A DNA stretch of 64,000 nt from Jeotgalibacillus sp. S-D1 (GTDB lineage Bacteria > Bacillota > Bacilli > Bacillales > Jeotgalibacillaceae). The notes under the pieces are model-generated. The model was not told the origin of the DNA, did no database searches, and worked only from the letters and a program-made list of their open reading frames with translations. Made by a program: the position numbers and the translations under genes. Below, piece after piece: positions 35,765 through 43,580 of the stretch. The DNA is taken from assembly GCF_004358665.1 (NCBI RefSeq), contig NZ_SMZR01000001.1:434001-498000 (forward strand), written 5' to 3'. Positions within the stretch are counted from its first letter, which is position 1. The number at the start of each line of letters is the position of its first letter.

Positions 35765-36199
35765 ATGGATTTTGAACCTAAGTATGATACAGAAAACTTA
35801 TACGTTCGCTTAGGAATCAATGAAGAGCGAACAAATTCTTTACATATGAACGTTGAAAAATTAAAAGATGATAATGAGGCTTTAAAAGAAATAGCTACAA
35901 TTGTGAAGCTTCAACGAGAAGACAACCTGCAGCGGGAACGAAGACAGGAATTAAGGGATGAACAACAGAAACATCAAATGGCTGAACTGACTACAACTTT
36001 AAGGAACGTTAACGAAAATATATCGACATTGAATCATGGTCATTCTACTCTAAATGTTGCAGTGACCGGAGTTACTAATCGTGTCACTGAGATAGAAAAA
36101 TCAAATGACAATAGAAAAATTGATCCTATTGACTGGATTATCAGAGTTGCATTCTTAATTTTTGCTGCATTGGTTATAGGTTATTTTGGATTAAAGTAA
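35765..36199 (+). CDS. XhlA-like membrane-associated lysis protein
   Basis: A 144-residue protein with a long charged coiled coil (about 20-110) and a single C-terminal membrane segment (IDWIIRVAFLIFAALVIGYFGL), the XhlA/hemolysin-type topology used by Bacillus phages next to the holin. ATG 35765 behind the G-rich run is chosen, but ATG 35741 would add eight residues, and an AGGTG lies before it. The run of eight G (35753-35760) lies between the two starts. Confidence 0.75.
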   Translation: MDFEPKYDTENLYVRLGINEERTNSLHMNVEKLKDDNEALKEIATIVKLQREDNLQRERRQELRDEQQKHQMAELTTTLRNVNENISTLNHGHSTLNVAVTGVTNRVTEIEKSNDNRKIDPIDWIIRVAFLIFAALVIGYFGLK

Positions 36200-36424
36200 A
36201 TTTTATTGTTATAAGGCTATTTCATAATTTAAAAATGGCTAATTAAATCTATTTTTTAGTCTAGAGTTATATACTTAGTGAATTATAGATGTTATATTTA
36301 CATTAACCATATTTTATCAAATGAGGAAAATGCTCTTAGCTTGTGTTCATCATTTCTCAAATAGTGTATAGTCTTTTGTTTTCGGGAATATAATTAACAA
36401 AGGCTACTTTGAGGGGATGGTTGA

Positions 36425-37165
36425 ATGACTAAGCATTATTGTTTTGAAAATGGGGTGATTAAGATGACACAGATCGAACTAAAAAAAGTTATTGATATTG
36501 CAACAGAAAAGGCTATAAATACTTCAGCTGAAAGAAGAGCGAAATTAGGGTGGTTAAAAAAGAACTCTCCAGAGTCATACGGTCGCAATTTGAAGGCTCA
36601 GAAATTCTTATTTTTCTATGAGTCTTTGGCTAAAGCTGAAGAAAAGGGTTGTGACTTCTCTTATATTAAAGGTTACAATAATGGACCAGTATTTAGTGAA
36701 GTATATGGAGACAATGCATATCGTAAAGAAGCTTTTGATATGTGTGTTGAGCAGAGCTTTTTGAGCAAACCGGATGCTGTTGATATAGATACAGCAAAAT
36801 TTGCTAAGTTCATGGTTGAGGCTTTATCTGAGTCTGAACTATCTGATTTGACTCATGAATTCAACATATGGAAGTGTAAAGAAGAAGAAATAGTTTCTAG
36901 AAGTCATGTCAGTTTGTCAGAAGCTGATTTTGATCTCGATGATAAAACTTTAGTTTTAACATTAAAAAAAATGTATTCTAAAGAATTAATCGAGAAATCT
37001 AAAGTAATAAGCATTGGCGAAAAGTCATTTGTCTTTCTAGCTGATCAAGCTAAAAAGCTTAATCCTGATTATATAGCTGCTCTAGAAACACTTTCTAAAA
37101 ATGAGGAGCTTATAAATCCAGTATTTGTTGAAATTGACGAGGAAGGAGTAATGGTTCTTGATTGA
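36425..37165 (+). CDS. Panacea (SocA-like, DUF4065) domain antitoxin
   Basis: A 246-residue protein with the Panacea pattern LKAQKFLFFYESLAKAEEKG...FSYIKGYNNGPVFSEVYGD (about 58-110; key elements quoted). Panacea proteins are antitoxins in many toxin-antitoxin pairs. GAGGGG at 36411 supports ATG 36425; GGGGTGATT supports an in-frame ATG at 36464 as well. The stop overlaps the downstream toxin candidate by eight bases. The unit lies between the XhlA-like and holin genes. Confidence 0.82.
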   Translation: MTKHYCFENGVIKMTQIELKKVIDIATEKAINTSAERRAKLGWLKKNSPESYGRNLKAQKFLFFYESLAKAEEKGCDFSYIKGYNNGPVFSEVYGDNAYRKEAFDMCVEQSFLSKPDAVDIDTAKFAKFMVEALSESELSDLTHEFNIWKCKEEEIVSRSHVSLSEADFDLDDKTLVLTLKKMYSKELIEKSKVISIGEKSFVFLADQAKKLNPDYIAALETLSKNEELINPVFVEIDEEGVMVLD

Positions 37166-37580
37166 TAAACGTCATGTTATTCGCATGAAAGTTCCTTTTC
37201 CTGATGTGAAATCAGGCCTTGCTACACAGGCACATATGTATGTATGTTTAGATAATGCAGATGAAAAAAGGTTTGTTGCTTGTCAAACCTTCAAGCCCTA
37301 TCACCTAAAAAGCGGAAGTAAGCCTCTTCAGCGTATATGTGAAGAACCCGACATTAATAGGAATCCTTTCTTAAAAACTTCTTTGATTGACTGCGATAAA
37401 GGTTTCTCATTTCAAGGTGTAAATTTCCCTTTGGCGCTGGTCACTCCTAAAAGAGATAAAGTCTGTGAAGATTTGTTCTATAATATTCAGAACAAAATTG
37501 AACATGATTCTTTCACTTATACTTATCCAGATATAAATGCTTTTCTAAGTTGTAACCCTAAAGTTGATATTGTTTCATAA
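37158..37580 (+). CDS. candidate toxin of the Panacea pair
   Basis: A 140-residue protein starting at TTG 37158, 9 bases after GGAAGGAG. RHVIRMKVPFPDVKSGLATQAHMYVCL and KRFVACQTFKP recall the start of PemK/MazF-fold toxins but the likeness is weak. It is assigned as toxin because it overlaps the Panacea antitoxin and is followed by a terminator. The mode of action is not known. Confidence 0.62.
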   Translation: MIDKRHVIRMKVPFPDVKSGLATQAHMYVCLDNADEKRFVACQTFKPYHLKSGSKPLQRICEEPDINRNPFLKTSLIDCDKGFSFQGVNFPLALVTPKRDKVCEDLFYNIQNKIEHDSFTYTYPDINAFLSCNPKVDIVS

Positions 37581-37634
37581 GTTTTTATAGTGGATCAGTT
37601 CTTGATCTCAAATAACAATTACATATCAACAACC

Positions 37635-37670
37635 AAAGACATCTCAAAAAACGAGATGTCTTTTTTATTT
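37635..37670 (+). terminator. terminator of the toxin-antitoxin module
   Basis: A stem AAAGACATCTC/GAGATGTCTTT with a six-base loop, followed by T6. It isolates the pair from the holin gene. Confidence 0.9.
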
Positions 37671-37694
37671 ACAAAATTTCAAGGAGGGATCATT

Positions 37695-37967
37695 TTGAAT
37701 TTAACAAACAAGCAAAAAGATTTTATAAAGTTACTAAGCGGATTTTTGAGTGCATTACTACCTTTCTTAGCAATTATGGGTATTAGTTTTGAGTGGTTCA
37801 ATGAGGACAGTATTAACGCGTTTATCTTTCTCGTAGGAGCACTTATTCCATTCCTAGGCTCATTGTATGCAACATGGATGAACACGTTTTATCGTGGCGA
37901 AATTGCTTTTAAACATGCAGAAAAAAAGCGCATTAAGCAAGAAGAAAATACGAAAGTAGGTCTATAA
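37695..37967 (+). CDS. holin
   Basis: A 90-residue protein starting at TTG 37695 six bases after AAGGAGGG; the open frame to 37590 has no such signal. Two membrane segments (about 10-27 and 35-57) and a charged KHAEKKRIKQEE tail give the usual holin shape. It lies directly before the endolysin gene (three bases apart). It would form holes in the membrane at the end of the lytic cycle. Confidence 0.87.
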   Translation: MNLTNKQKDFIKLLSGFLSALLPFLAIMGISFEWFNEDSINAFIFLVGALIPFLGSLYATWMNTFYRGEIAFKHAEKKRIKQEENTKVGL

Positions 37968-37970
37968 ATT

Positions 37971-39170
37971 ATGCCGGAATTACAAAATGATATAGGACAC
38001 GGTAAAGAAACTTGGCCAGTTTTAAGATCAAAGGGTGTTGGTGCTTCCGGTGGAGTGCCAGGAATGGCAGAGCATGATTTTAACTCTGCAGTCGGAATTG
38101 AAACCAAAAGACTCTTAAAGGGTAAAATTTCTAGTTATGAAGCTCAGCCTGCTAATTCAAATGATGTGTCTTTAATTAGACGAACCAACCTTTACAACGC
38201 TCGATATGCAAGTAAAAAAGATTCAATCGGTATGTCTCATCACGGAAACGCTGGAGCTTCTGCAACAAGAGGCTTTGGCGTTTTTTATTGGCATGATCAC
38301 GCTCCATCTAAGAAATTGGCTGAGATTGTTTTAGCTGAGTACAAAGCAGAATTCCCTGATTTACCTATTTGGGCTACTGGATTATGGCCTTGTATCCCTG
38401 ATACGTGGTCTGAGTTCCACATGACTAAAGCTACTAAAGCTCCATTCGTATTGATTGAATGGGAATTTTTCACGAACAACGCAGCTCGTAAATTAATGCT
38501 TTCAAGCAATTATCGTAAGCGTTGTGGCTTAGTTGCTGCTCGTTCTGCTTGCAGATGGTATGGTATTAAATTTGAAGATCAACCGGCTAAGAAGGTTGTT
38601 GTTGAAAAAGTTAAGCCTAACCCTATTTATAGCTTAGATAAGGCAGATCGAATTGGTACAGTCGTGATTGGTAAAGAGCCTATGAACTACCGTACTGAGC
38701 CTAATATTAAAGCTCCAATCCTAAAAGAGTTGCCTGCTGGTCTAGGCTCTGATCCTAAGTCTCCTGTTCATCTATATGAGATTAAAGGTGAGTGGTTACG
38801 TCTTGGTACAGGATGGATTAGCAATGCCGACAATGCTTATGCAAAAGTAACTTTGTATCCGAAGAAGCCTACTCCTCCAAAGGAAGAGGCTAAAAAAGAA
38901 TCAATCAAGGAGGAAAAGAAATTGTTAAATGTAGCGATTGTAGTAAATAGTTTTGCTGATATGCCTGCTGTACATAAGTTGTCTATTCGTTTAGGCTGTG
39001 GAATTTACTTTAGAGAGGCTGTTAAAACTAAAGAAGCTAAGGAATTAATTATCGCTGGTGGAGGAGTTAAAGGCCTTGATAAGTTCGCTGACAAGATTAC
39101 AGATTTGTCTGGAGCAACTAGAAAACTTACTGATGATAATGTTGACGCTTATATGAAAAAACTTAAATAA
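37971..39170 (+). CDS. endolysin, N-acetylmuramoyl-L-alanine amidase
   Basis: Cuts peptidoglycan at the muramoyl-alanine bond. The 399 residues comprise an Amidase_3 domain (about 1-195; zinc ligands H in DIGHG, E in MAEHDF, H in SHHGNA; catalytic E in LIEWEF), an SH3-like domain (about 220-300), and a C-terminal cell-wall-binding repeat (about 318-399). In-frame TTG 38922 with a perfect AAGGAGG could make the last domain alone. Confidence 0.93.
   Translation: MPELQNDIGHGKETWPVLRSKGVGASGGVPGMAEHDFNSAVGIETKRLLKGKISSYEAQPANSNDVSLIRRTNLYNARYASKKDSIGMSHHGNAGASATRGFGVFYWHDHAPSKKLAEIVLAEYKAEFPDLPIWATGLWPCIPDTWSEFHMTKATKAPFVLIEWEFFTNNAARKLMLSSNYRKRCGLVAARSACRWYGIKFEDQPAKKVVVEKVKPNPIYSLDKADRIGTVVIGKEPMNYRTEPNIKAPILKELPAGLGSDPKSPVHLYEIKGEWLRLGTGWISNADNAYAKVTLYPKKPTPPKEEAKKESIKEEKKLLNVAIVVNSFADMPAVHKLSIRLGCGIYFREAVKTKEAKELIIAGGGVKGLDKFADKITDLSGATRKLTDDNVDAYMKKLK
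38922..39170 (+). CDS. possible separate cell-wall-binding domain from an internal start
   Basis: TTG 38922 (codon 318 of the endolysin) lies eight bases after AAGGAGG at 38907-38913. The 82-residue product would be the complete C-terminal binding domain (MLNVAIVVNSFADMPAVHKL...). Endolysins with an internal start that co-produces the binding domain are known (for example Lys170 of an Enterococcus phage, CD27L and CTP1L of Clostridium phages). Confidence 0.65.
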   Translation: MLNVAIVVNSFADMPAVHKLSIRLGCGIYFREAVKTKEAKELIIAGGGVKGLDKFADKITDLSGATRKLTDDNVDAYMKKLK

Positions 39171-39178
39171 ATAAAAAT

Positions 39179-39212
39179 TGACCCTTAGCTCGTAGAGTTA
39201 AGGGGTTTTTTC
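39179..39212 (+). terminator. terminator of the late operon
   Basis: ACCCTTA/TAAGGGGT stem followed by T6, ten bases after the endolysin stop. Confidence 0.8.
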
Positions 39213-39215
39213 AAA

Positions 39216-39554
39216 TTAAGTAGTATAGGGGCTGATAATACATTGTATCCCTGAATTTATTAACTTCTCATTGATATAAAATATCGGTTTTTTTATTTCG
39301 TTATCTTCCGACAGTATAAATTCTTTCAACTCTAATAAGTGCATGTGTAAACAATCTGATGGATCGACAGCATTAATAATAAATCGGTAATGTTGAAAGG
39401 TTGTGACCTTAGGAGTCAGAATCACTTGTGGTTTTTCAGAGTGGAATGAATCATCGTGGTATTCTAATTTAAATTTCTTATCAGTAAAAATCGAATCCAA
39501 ATAAACAAGAAAATCTAAGCGCTTTTTAATTTGATCAAACGACAAAGTGTTCAT
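39216..39554 (-). CDS. hypothetical protein
   Basis: A 112-residue minus-strand gene with GGGGGC before the ATG. The sequence has two aromatic-rich stretches (YHDDSFHSEKPQV, HYRFIINAVDPSD). No family recognised. It is divergent from the next gene and could be lysogenically expressed. Confidence 0.6.
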   Translation of the reverse strand: MNTLSFDQIKKRLDFLVYLDSIFTDKKFKLEYHDDSFHSEKPQVILTPKVTTFQHYRFIINAVDPSDCLHMHLLELKEFILSEDNEIKKPIFYINEKLINSGIQCIISPYTT

Positions 39555-39666
39555 TCATAGCCCCCTATATTAAGATAAATACATTGTATAAAATTCTTCT
39601 GCATTATGAAAATATTTTTTCTTTAATGCGAAGGAAATTTGTTATAATGCTTGCGAGGTGATCAAA

Positions 39667-39963
39667 TTGTATTCAGACCAAGAATTACTTTCTTCTATTA
39701 ATAAACAAATCCCATTCCTCCTAAAAAGATATCCTCAGTTTAAATCTGTTATTCCATACAAAAGGGAAATGTCTGCAACAAAATATCGTTACGGATATGA
39801 AATTCAAGATGAAAAACGATTGCTATACATATATAAAGAATTCCTAAAGACAAGTGAGGAGTTTAAACCTAATTCAATGTATGATGTTTATTCAAACGGA
39901 GCTATGGTTCAAGGATCTAAAACATTCGACCAGGCATATGAATACACTCGCGCTTGGCCATAA
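39667..39963 (+). CDS. hypothetical small protein
   Basis: TTG 39667 is chosen because GAGGTG lies seven bases upstream; GTG 39658 falls inside it. The product has 98 residues: a helical N-terminus (LLSSINKQIPFLLKRYPQFKSV) and a YRYGYEIQDEKRLLYIYKEF segment. TATAAT at 39643-39648 is a possible -10. No family recognised. Confidence 0.6.
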   Translation: MYSDQELLSSINKQIPFLLKRYPQFKSVIPYKREMSATKYRYGYEIQDEKRLLYIYKEFLKTSEEFKPNSMYDVYSNGAMVQGSKTFDQAYEYTRAWP

Positions 39964-39998
39964 AAATCCCCAACTCAAACGAGCAGGGGATTTTTTTA
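39963..39998 (+). terminator. bidirectional terminator
   Basis: AATCCCC/GGGGATT stem with A-rich and T-rich flanks between two convergent genes. Confidence 0.88.
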
Positions 39999-40463
39999 TT
40001 CAATAATTTGTGCTGCTATTGTAGGTAGACCTTCTTCATTATCAAGCCCATCATATCCTCCATAGATCGTTATCTCATCTCCATCTTTTATTGAACTACC
40101 ATCATCATTATTTAAAACATAATACAGCCCTTCACCGTCAGATATTGAAAAAGTGTCACCCTTTTCAATATTATTTCCTTCAAAAGCTGAAGCCGTACCT
40201 TTAACAACTACAATCTCCCCATCATCTACCTTGTTGTCTAAATAATCCCAAAAACTATATGAAGTTGCAGAAGCTTTGTAACCTTCAGTATCTGGTTTAT
40301 TGCCATACATAATGGTTGAAACAAGCAAGACTAAAAATATAGGAGCAATAATGCTGGTTGAAATAATGCCTGCTTTCCGAGTTTTCTGAAAGGCAATTAA
40401 TACTACAGTTCCGATCAGTAGCAACATGAGTATAAAAGTAATGAAAATTAAAAAATAGAACAT
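39996..40463 (-). CDS. membrane-anchored OB-fold-like protein
   Basis: A 155-residue minus-strand gene with two N-terminal membrane segments (about 1-27 and 31-53) and an outer domain with an OB-fold-like beta pattern (GEIVVVKGTASAF, DTFSISDGEGLYYVL, IKDGDEITIYGGY and a final AAQIIE strand). AAAGGAGGATG precedes the ATG. Position and topology would suit a lysogenic conversion or superinfection exclusion protein, but this is speculation. Confidence 0.62.
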   Translation of the reverse strand: MFYFLIFITFILMLLLIGTVVLIAFQKTRKAGIISTSIIAPIFLVLLVSTIMYGNKPDTEGYKASATSYSFWDYLDNKVDDGEIVVVKGTASAFEGNNIEKGDTFSISDGEGLYYVLNNDDGSSIKDGDEITIYGGYDGLDNEEGLPTIAAQIIE

Positions 40464-40798
40464 AAAGGGTCATCCTCCTTTAATTGGTTTAACTCAATAT
40501 ACAGAGTTTACCATAAAAAGATTCGTTAGTTTGAAAAATATATTTTTAAATTACCGGACAAGCAACTATTTCCTCATGACGAATATAGTAACGAATATAG
40601 TAACGACTATATTTCATGAAATATATTTTTAGCTTGTACTTCTATACGTGTAATCATGTTTTTAAAGTTTGTTCCAAAAGGGAGGAGGAGGAGGGGGGGG
40701 AGGGTTTTTTTAGAGGTATTGCGGCCGCGCGCGCACCTGTGGCAGTGTTCTGTGTTCTATACAATTATTATTCACAAAAAAAGGGAGGCTTATACATT
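40464..40798. promoter_or_regulatory. repeat and GC-rich region, possible origin or regulatory site
   Basis: No gene is seen. ACGAATATAGTA is tandemly repeated at 40579-40590 and 40591-40602, followed by ACGACTATATTTC, which forms an imperfect inverted repeat with the second copy. TTTCATGAAA follows. Bases 40680-40704 are almost pure G/A (four GG/GGG steps and a run of eight G), then T7, then GCGGCCGCGCGCGCACC (40721-40737), in striking contrast to the AT-rich surroundings. It lies upstream of the FtsK-like operon. Confidence 0.6.
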
Positions 40799-41008
40799 AT
40801 GACTGAGATTATTTGTATGGCAGTTGTTGGAACTTCTTTGATAACAGTTTCAATCGTAGAGGATAAACTTGAGAAAAACGGCAAGTATGTCGAGTCTAGA
40901 TTAGTTGGTTCTTTGTTTCATATCCTCTTGGCAATAGGAGCTGTTGGTGGCGTTGCTTACATGTTGTGGTATGCAGTAACTAACTTTATAGGAGACTGGG
41001 TATTTTGA
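40799..41008 (+). CDS. small membrane protein upstream of FtsK-like gene
   Basis: ATG 40799 follows AGGGAGG. The 69-residue product has two hydrophobic segments (about 3-20 and 38-60). The open frame extends to 40616 across the G-rich block, but without a ribosome binding site. The stop overlaps the FtsK-like start by four bases. Confidence 0.68.
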   Translation: MTEIICMAVVGTSLITVSIVEDKLEKNGKYVESRLVGSLFHILLAIGAVGGVAYMLWYAVTNFIGDWVF

Positions 41009-42150
41009 TTAACTTCTTCCATAAGGCAAGGCTTAAAAACGCATTTATATTAGCTGAGTTATATACATCTAAAAAGAAAAAGACCTTCAAAGAAACAATC
41101 GAATATAAGCGCTATCCAAATATTATCGACTTCCGAAACGAAAATGACTATCTTATGTACGTCTTTTTGATTCCTCAAGGCATGAATCCAGCCGAAATTG
41201 AAAAGAAGGAGTATATATTCCATCAAGTGTTCCAGAACTATGAGATCGAAGGTGATGGACATAGGTACATTTTAAAAGTGTTTAAAACAGAGCTTACTAA
41301 AGAGCTAAAGTATGACTATGAATCCTTTAAACAACATTTAAACGGTGGTCTACCTATCCTTGCCGGTATGAGCATGATTGGCAAAATGGCAACCTATGAC
41401 ATGGTTGAGCATCCACATTTACTCATTGCAGGAGAAACAGGTAGTGGTAAGTCTGTAACCATCAGAGCAATCATTACAACCATCCTGTTACACATGCAAG
41501 GCAAGATTGACCTTTATCTTGGTGATATGAAGCGAAGTGAATTTCACGTATTTAGGAACGTGGAAAGTGTAGTCGATGTAATGACCGATAAGGAACGACT
41601 TTTGAAGCGTGTAAATGAGATAAAGAATGAATTGACCAGACGAGGAAACTTAATGGATAAGCATGAAGTTGAACATATCGATGAATACAATAAAATCAAA
41701 GGCGTTCCATTTGAAAAATATATTTTGTTAGCTATTGATGAAGTTGCTCTGCTCAAAAAGGAAACTGAAATCATGAGCATAGTTGAAGAAATAAGCTGTA
41801 TTGGAAGGGCATTAGGCGTGTTTTTACTCTTATCAATGCAAAGACCGGATGCAAACGTATTAGAGGGTCAATTAAAGAACAACTTGACTGTACGTTTTGG
41901 CTTCAGACACTCAGATAAAATCAATAGTAATATCACATTAGGCGCAGGAACTATGGCTGATGCTTCTACGATAAAGGCAGATAAAAAAGGTCAATTTTAC
42001 ATGAAGAGTGAAAAAACCATTTTGCTGCAAGCTCCATATTTACCATTACAGGAAGCACGAAATTTGTTGAAACCTTTTAAACGGAAAAATGAAGGAGAAA
42101 AGGGAGAAGTTAGCGAAGATTTTATGTCATTACCTTTATTTAAGGAGTGA
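41005..42150 (+). CDS. FtsK/SpoIIIE-type DNA translocase
   Basis: A 381-residue ATPase, starting at TTG 41005. Walker A GETGSGKS (about 145-152), Walker B YILLAIDEVALL, and the SMQRPDANVLEGQLKNNLTVRFGF and GRA motifs are typical of the FtsK/SpoIIIE domain in plasmids and integrative elements (as in Tn916 Orf21 or ICEBs1 ConQ). It lacks membrane segments; the small upstream protein may anchor it. It is followed after four bases by the replication-relaxation gene. Likely role: DNA handling in plasmid-like replication or transfer. Confidence 0.88.
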   Translation: MINFFHKARLKNAFILAELYTSKKKKTFKETIEYKRYPNIIDFRNENDYLMYVFLIPQGMNPAEIEKKEYIFHQVFQNYEIEGDGHRYILKVFKTELTKELKYDYESFKQHLNGGLPILAGMSMIGKMATYDMVEHPHLLIAGETGSGKSVTIRAIITTILLHMQGKIDLYLGDMKRSEFHVFRNVESVVDVMTDKERLLKRVNEIKNELTRRGNLMDKHEVEHIDEYNKIKGVPFEKYILLAIDEVALLKKETEIMSIVEEISCIGRALGVFLLLSMQRPDANVLEGQLKNNLTVRFGFRHSDKINSNITLGAGTMADASTIKADKKGQFYMKSEKTILLQAPYLPLQEARNLLKPFKRKNEGEKGEVSEDFMSLPLFKE

Positions 42151-42154
42151 TTAG

Positions 42155-42766
42155 ATGAATCAACGAGATAAAGACATCCTAGATGGATTAAAAACGTTTA
42201 GAGTATTAAATCGTGATCAATTAATCAGTATGTATTTTTCTACTGGTAAACAGCAAGTGGTCACATGTAACAGAGTAATGAAACGACTATGTAGCAATCA
42301 ACTTGTAGAGGTTGACCGTTCGCAAAGACCCTACACCTATTTTCCATTCCCCAGAACCATCAAAATTGACTCCACTAAAATTCCCCACTTTAAAGCCATT
42401 GCAGATTTTTATATAGCTATATGTAAATATTCCAAGCCTACTCACTTTGAAGTCGAGTACAAGGTTGGACAAAAAGGAAGCATTGAACCGGACATTTATA
42501 TGATCTGGAATGACGCTCCTTTCTTTGTTGAGATACAAAGGGAGCAATACCCTATCAATCGCATGGAAGCCAAATTTAAGCGATATAAAGACTACTACAG
42601 GTCAGACTTATGGAAGGAAGAAATGAAACATTTCCCCTTCATTTGGATGCTAACAGAGCGCTCATATCGCATGAAATTTGATCCTCTAAAGGTGTATCAA
42701 AGCAAGACAGTAGATGAATTTGTTGAACTGTATTGCAAGAAGCAAGAGAATAATTCTACAGTGTAG
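42155..42766 (+). CDS. replication-relaxation family protein
   Basis: A 203-residue protein with the Replic_Relax pattern: an N-terminal winged helix (RDKDILDGLKTFRVLNRDQLISMYF...RVMKRLCSNQLVEV) and a C-terminal domain with IEPDIYMIW, FFVEIQREQYPINRMEAKFKRYKDYY and FPFIWMLTERSYRM (nuclease-like ExK geometry E...QRE). The family is linked to plasmid replication. AAGGAGTGATTAG precedes the ATG. Confidence 0.85.
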   Translation: MNQRDKDILDGLKTFRVLNRDQLISMYFSTGKQQVVTCNRVMKRLCSNQLVEVDRSQRPYTYFPFPRTIKIDSTKIPHFKAIADFYIAICKYSKPTHFEVEYKVGQKGSIEPDIYMIWNDAPFFVEIQREQYPINRMEAKFKRYKDYYRSDLWKEEMKHFPFIWMLTERSYRMKFDPLKVYQSKTVDEFVELYCKKQENNSTV

Positions 42767-42790
42767 TCAATGTATATTATTAGCTAGATA

Positions 42791-42825
42791 AACCTTTCTG
42801 TGATAATGGCCAGAGAGGTTTTTTG
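42791..42825 (+). terminator. terminator after the replication-relaxation gene
   Basis: AACCTTTCT/AGAGAGGTT stem with a T-run of six. Confidence 0.85.
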
Positions 42826-42876
42826 TATAGTCCAAACCCAATTAATTTCATATACATAATTTTAATTTTACTAAAT

Positions 42877-42906
42877 TTGTAAATTTATAAATTGTCACTG
42901 TATAAT
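42877..42906 (+). promoter_or_regulatory. putative SigA promoter
   Basis: TTGTAA (42877-42882), an 18-base spacer and TATAAT (42901-42906) lie about 35 bases upstream of the next start. Confidence 0.6.
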
Positions 42907-42939
42907 AGAAAAGGCTTAAATTATAAGGAGGTTATTTAA

Positions 42940-43221
42940 TTGGGAAATAAATCATATCCAGGGATTGAAATCAACACAATCAAAAATGTAACTAAACTAT
43001 TTGTAGATGTTGAAGGTAAAATCATTACATTAACCTTGCGTCACAATGAGAGTTTGAAGGATATAGGCGGTGAACTACATGTTATCCGTGAGGGTAGCAA
43101 GATTATTATGACTGTTGACTTTCTTGCTAAATTCAAAAAGGAAATAAATGAGAAAGTACCTCAAATTACATTGAAAAACATTAGAAGAGTTCTGAATGAT
43201 CATTATATAAATAATTACTAA
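42940..43221 (+). CDS. small hypothetical protein near the integrase
   Basis: TTG 42940 lies eight bases after AAGGAGG. The 93 residues are beta-rich in the first two thirds and helical at the end (NIRRVLNDHYINNY). Its location next to the integrase and its own promoter would suit a lysogeny or excision regulator; no family was recognised. Confidence 0.62.
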   Translation: MGNKSYPGIEINTIKNVTKLFVDVEGKIITLTLRHNESLKDIGGELHVIREGSKIIMTVDFLAKFKKEINEKVPQITLKNIRRVLNDHYINNY

Positions 43222-43299
43222 TAGGTTTTAAGTAACTTGTAAAGGTCACTAAAAAAAGTATTGTATTCATATACTAATGAATCTAGGAGGAGCCTATTT

Positions 43300-43449
43300 A
43301 TGGTTAAAAGAAACTTGAAGATTACAAGAAGTGATGAAGCAATTGCACAAATGGTTAAAATTGTAGATGAACATAGTCCGAAAGAAACGATTGAGAATCT
43401 TTGGAAAGCTATACTGCTTTATGATTTAGAAAAATCAAAAGATGAGTGA
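43300..43449 (+). CDS. very small helical protein upstream of the integrase
   Basis: ATG 43300 follows AGGAGG at 43285-43290 by nine bases. The 49-residue basic product (MVKRNLKITRSDEAIAQMVK...) has the look of a ribbon-helix-helix-like or other small DNA-binding protein. A directionality factor is possible on position. Confidence 0.6.
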   Translation: MVKRNLKITRSDEAIAQMVKIVDEHSPKETIENLWKAILLYDLEKSKDE

Positions 43450-43580
43450 TTATAGACAAAACAACATAACTATCCTAAAAATAAGGCTTTGATCTGGAAA
43501 AACTGTTTTTTTGTTATGCGTTTAACTATAGAAATGCAATATAATTAATAGAGCATCTAAATTATGAAAGGGTGGATAAA

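Noticed and set aside
40616-40798. N-terminal extension of the small membrane protein through the G-rich block
   Set aside because: No ribosome binding site, low-complexity translation; AGGGAGG supports the start at 40799.
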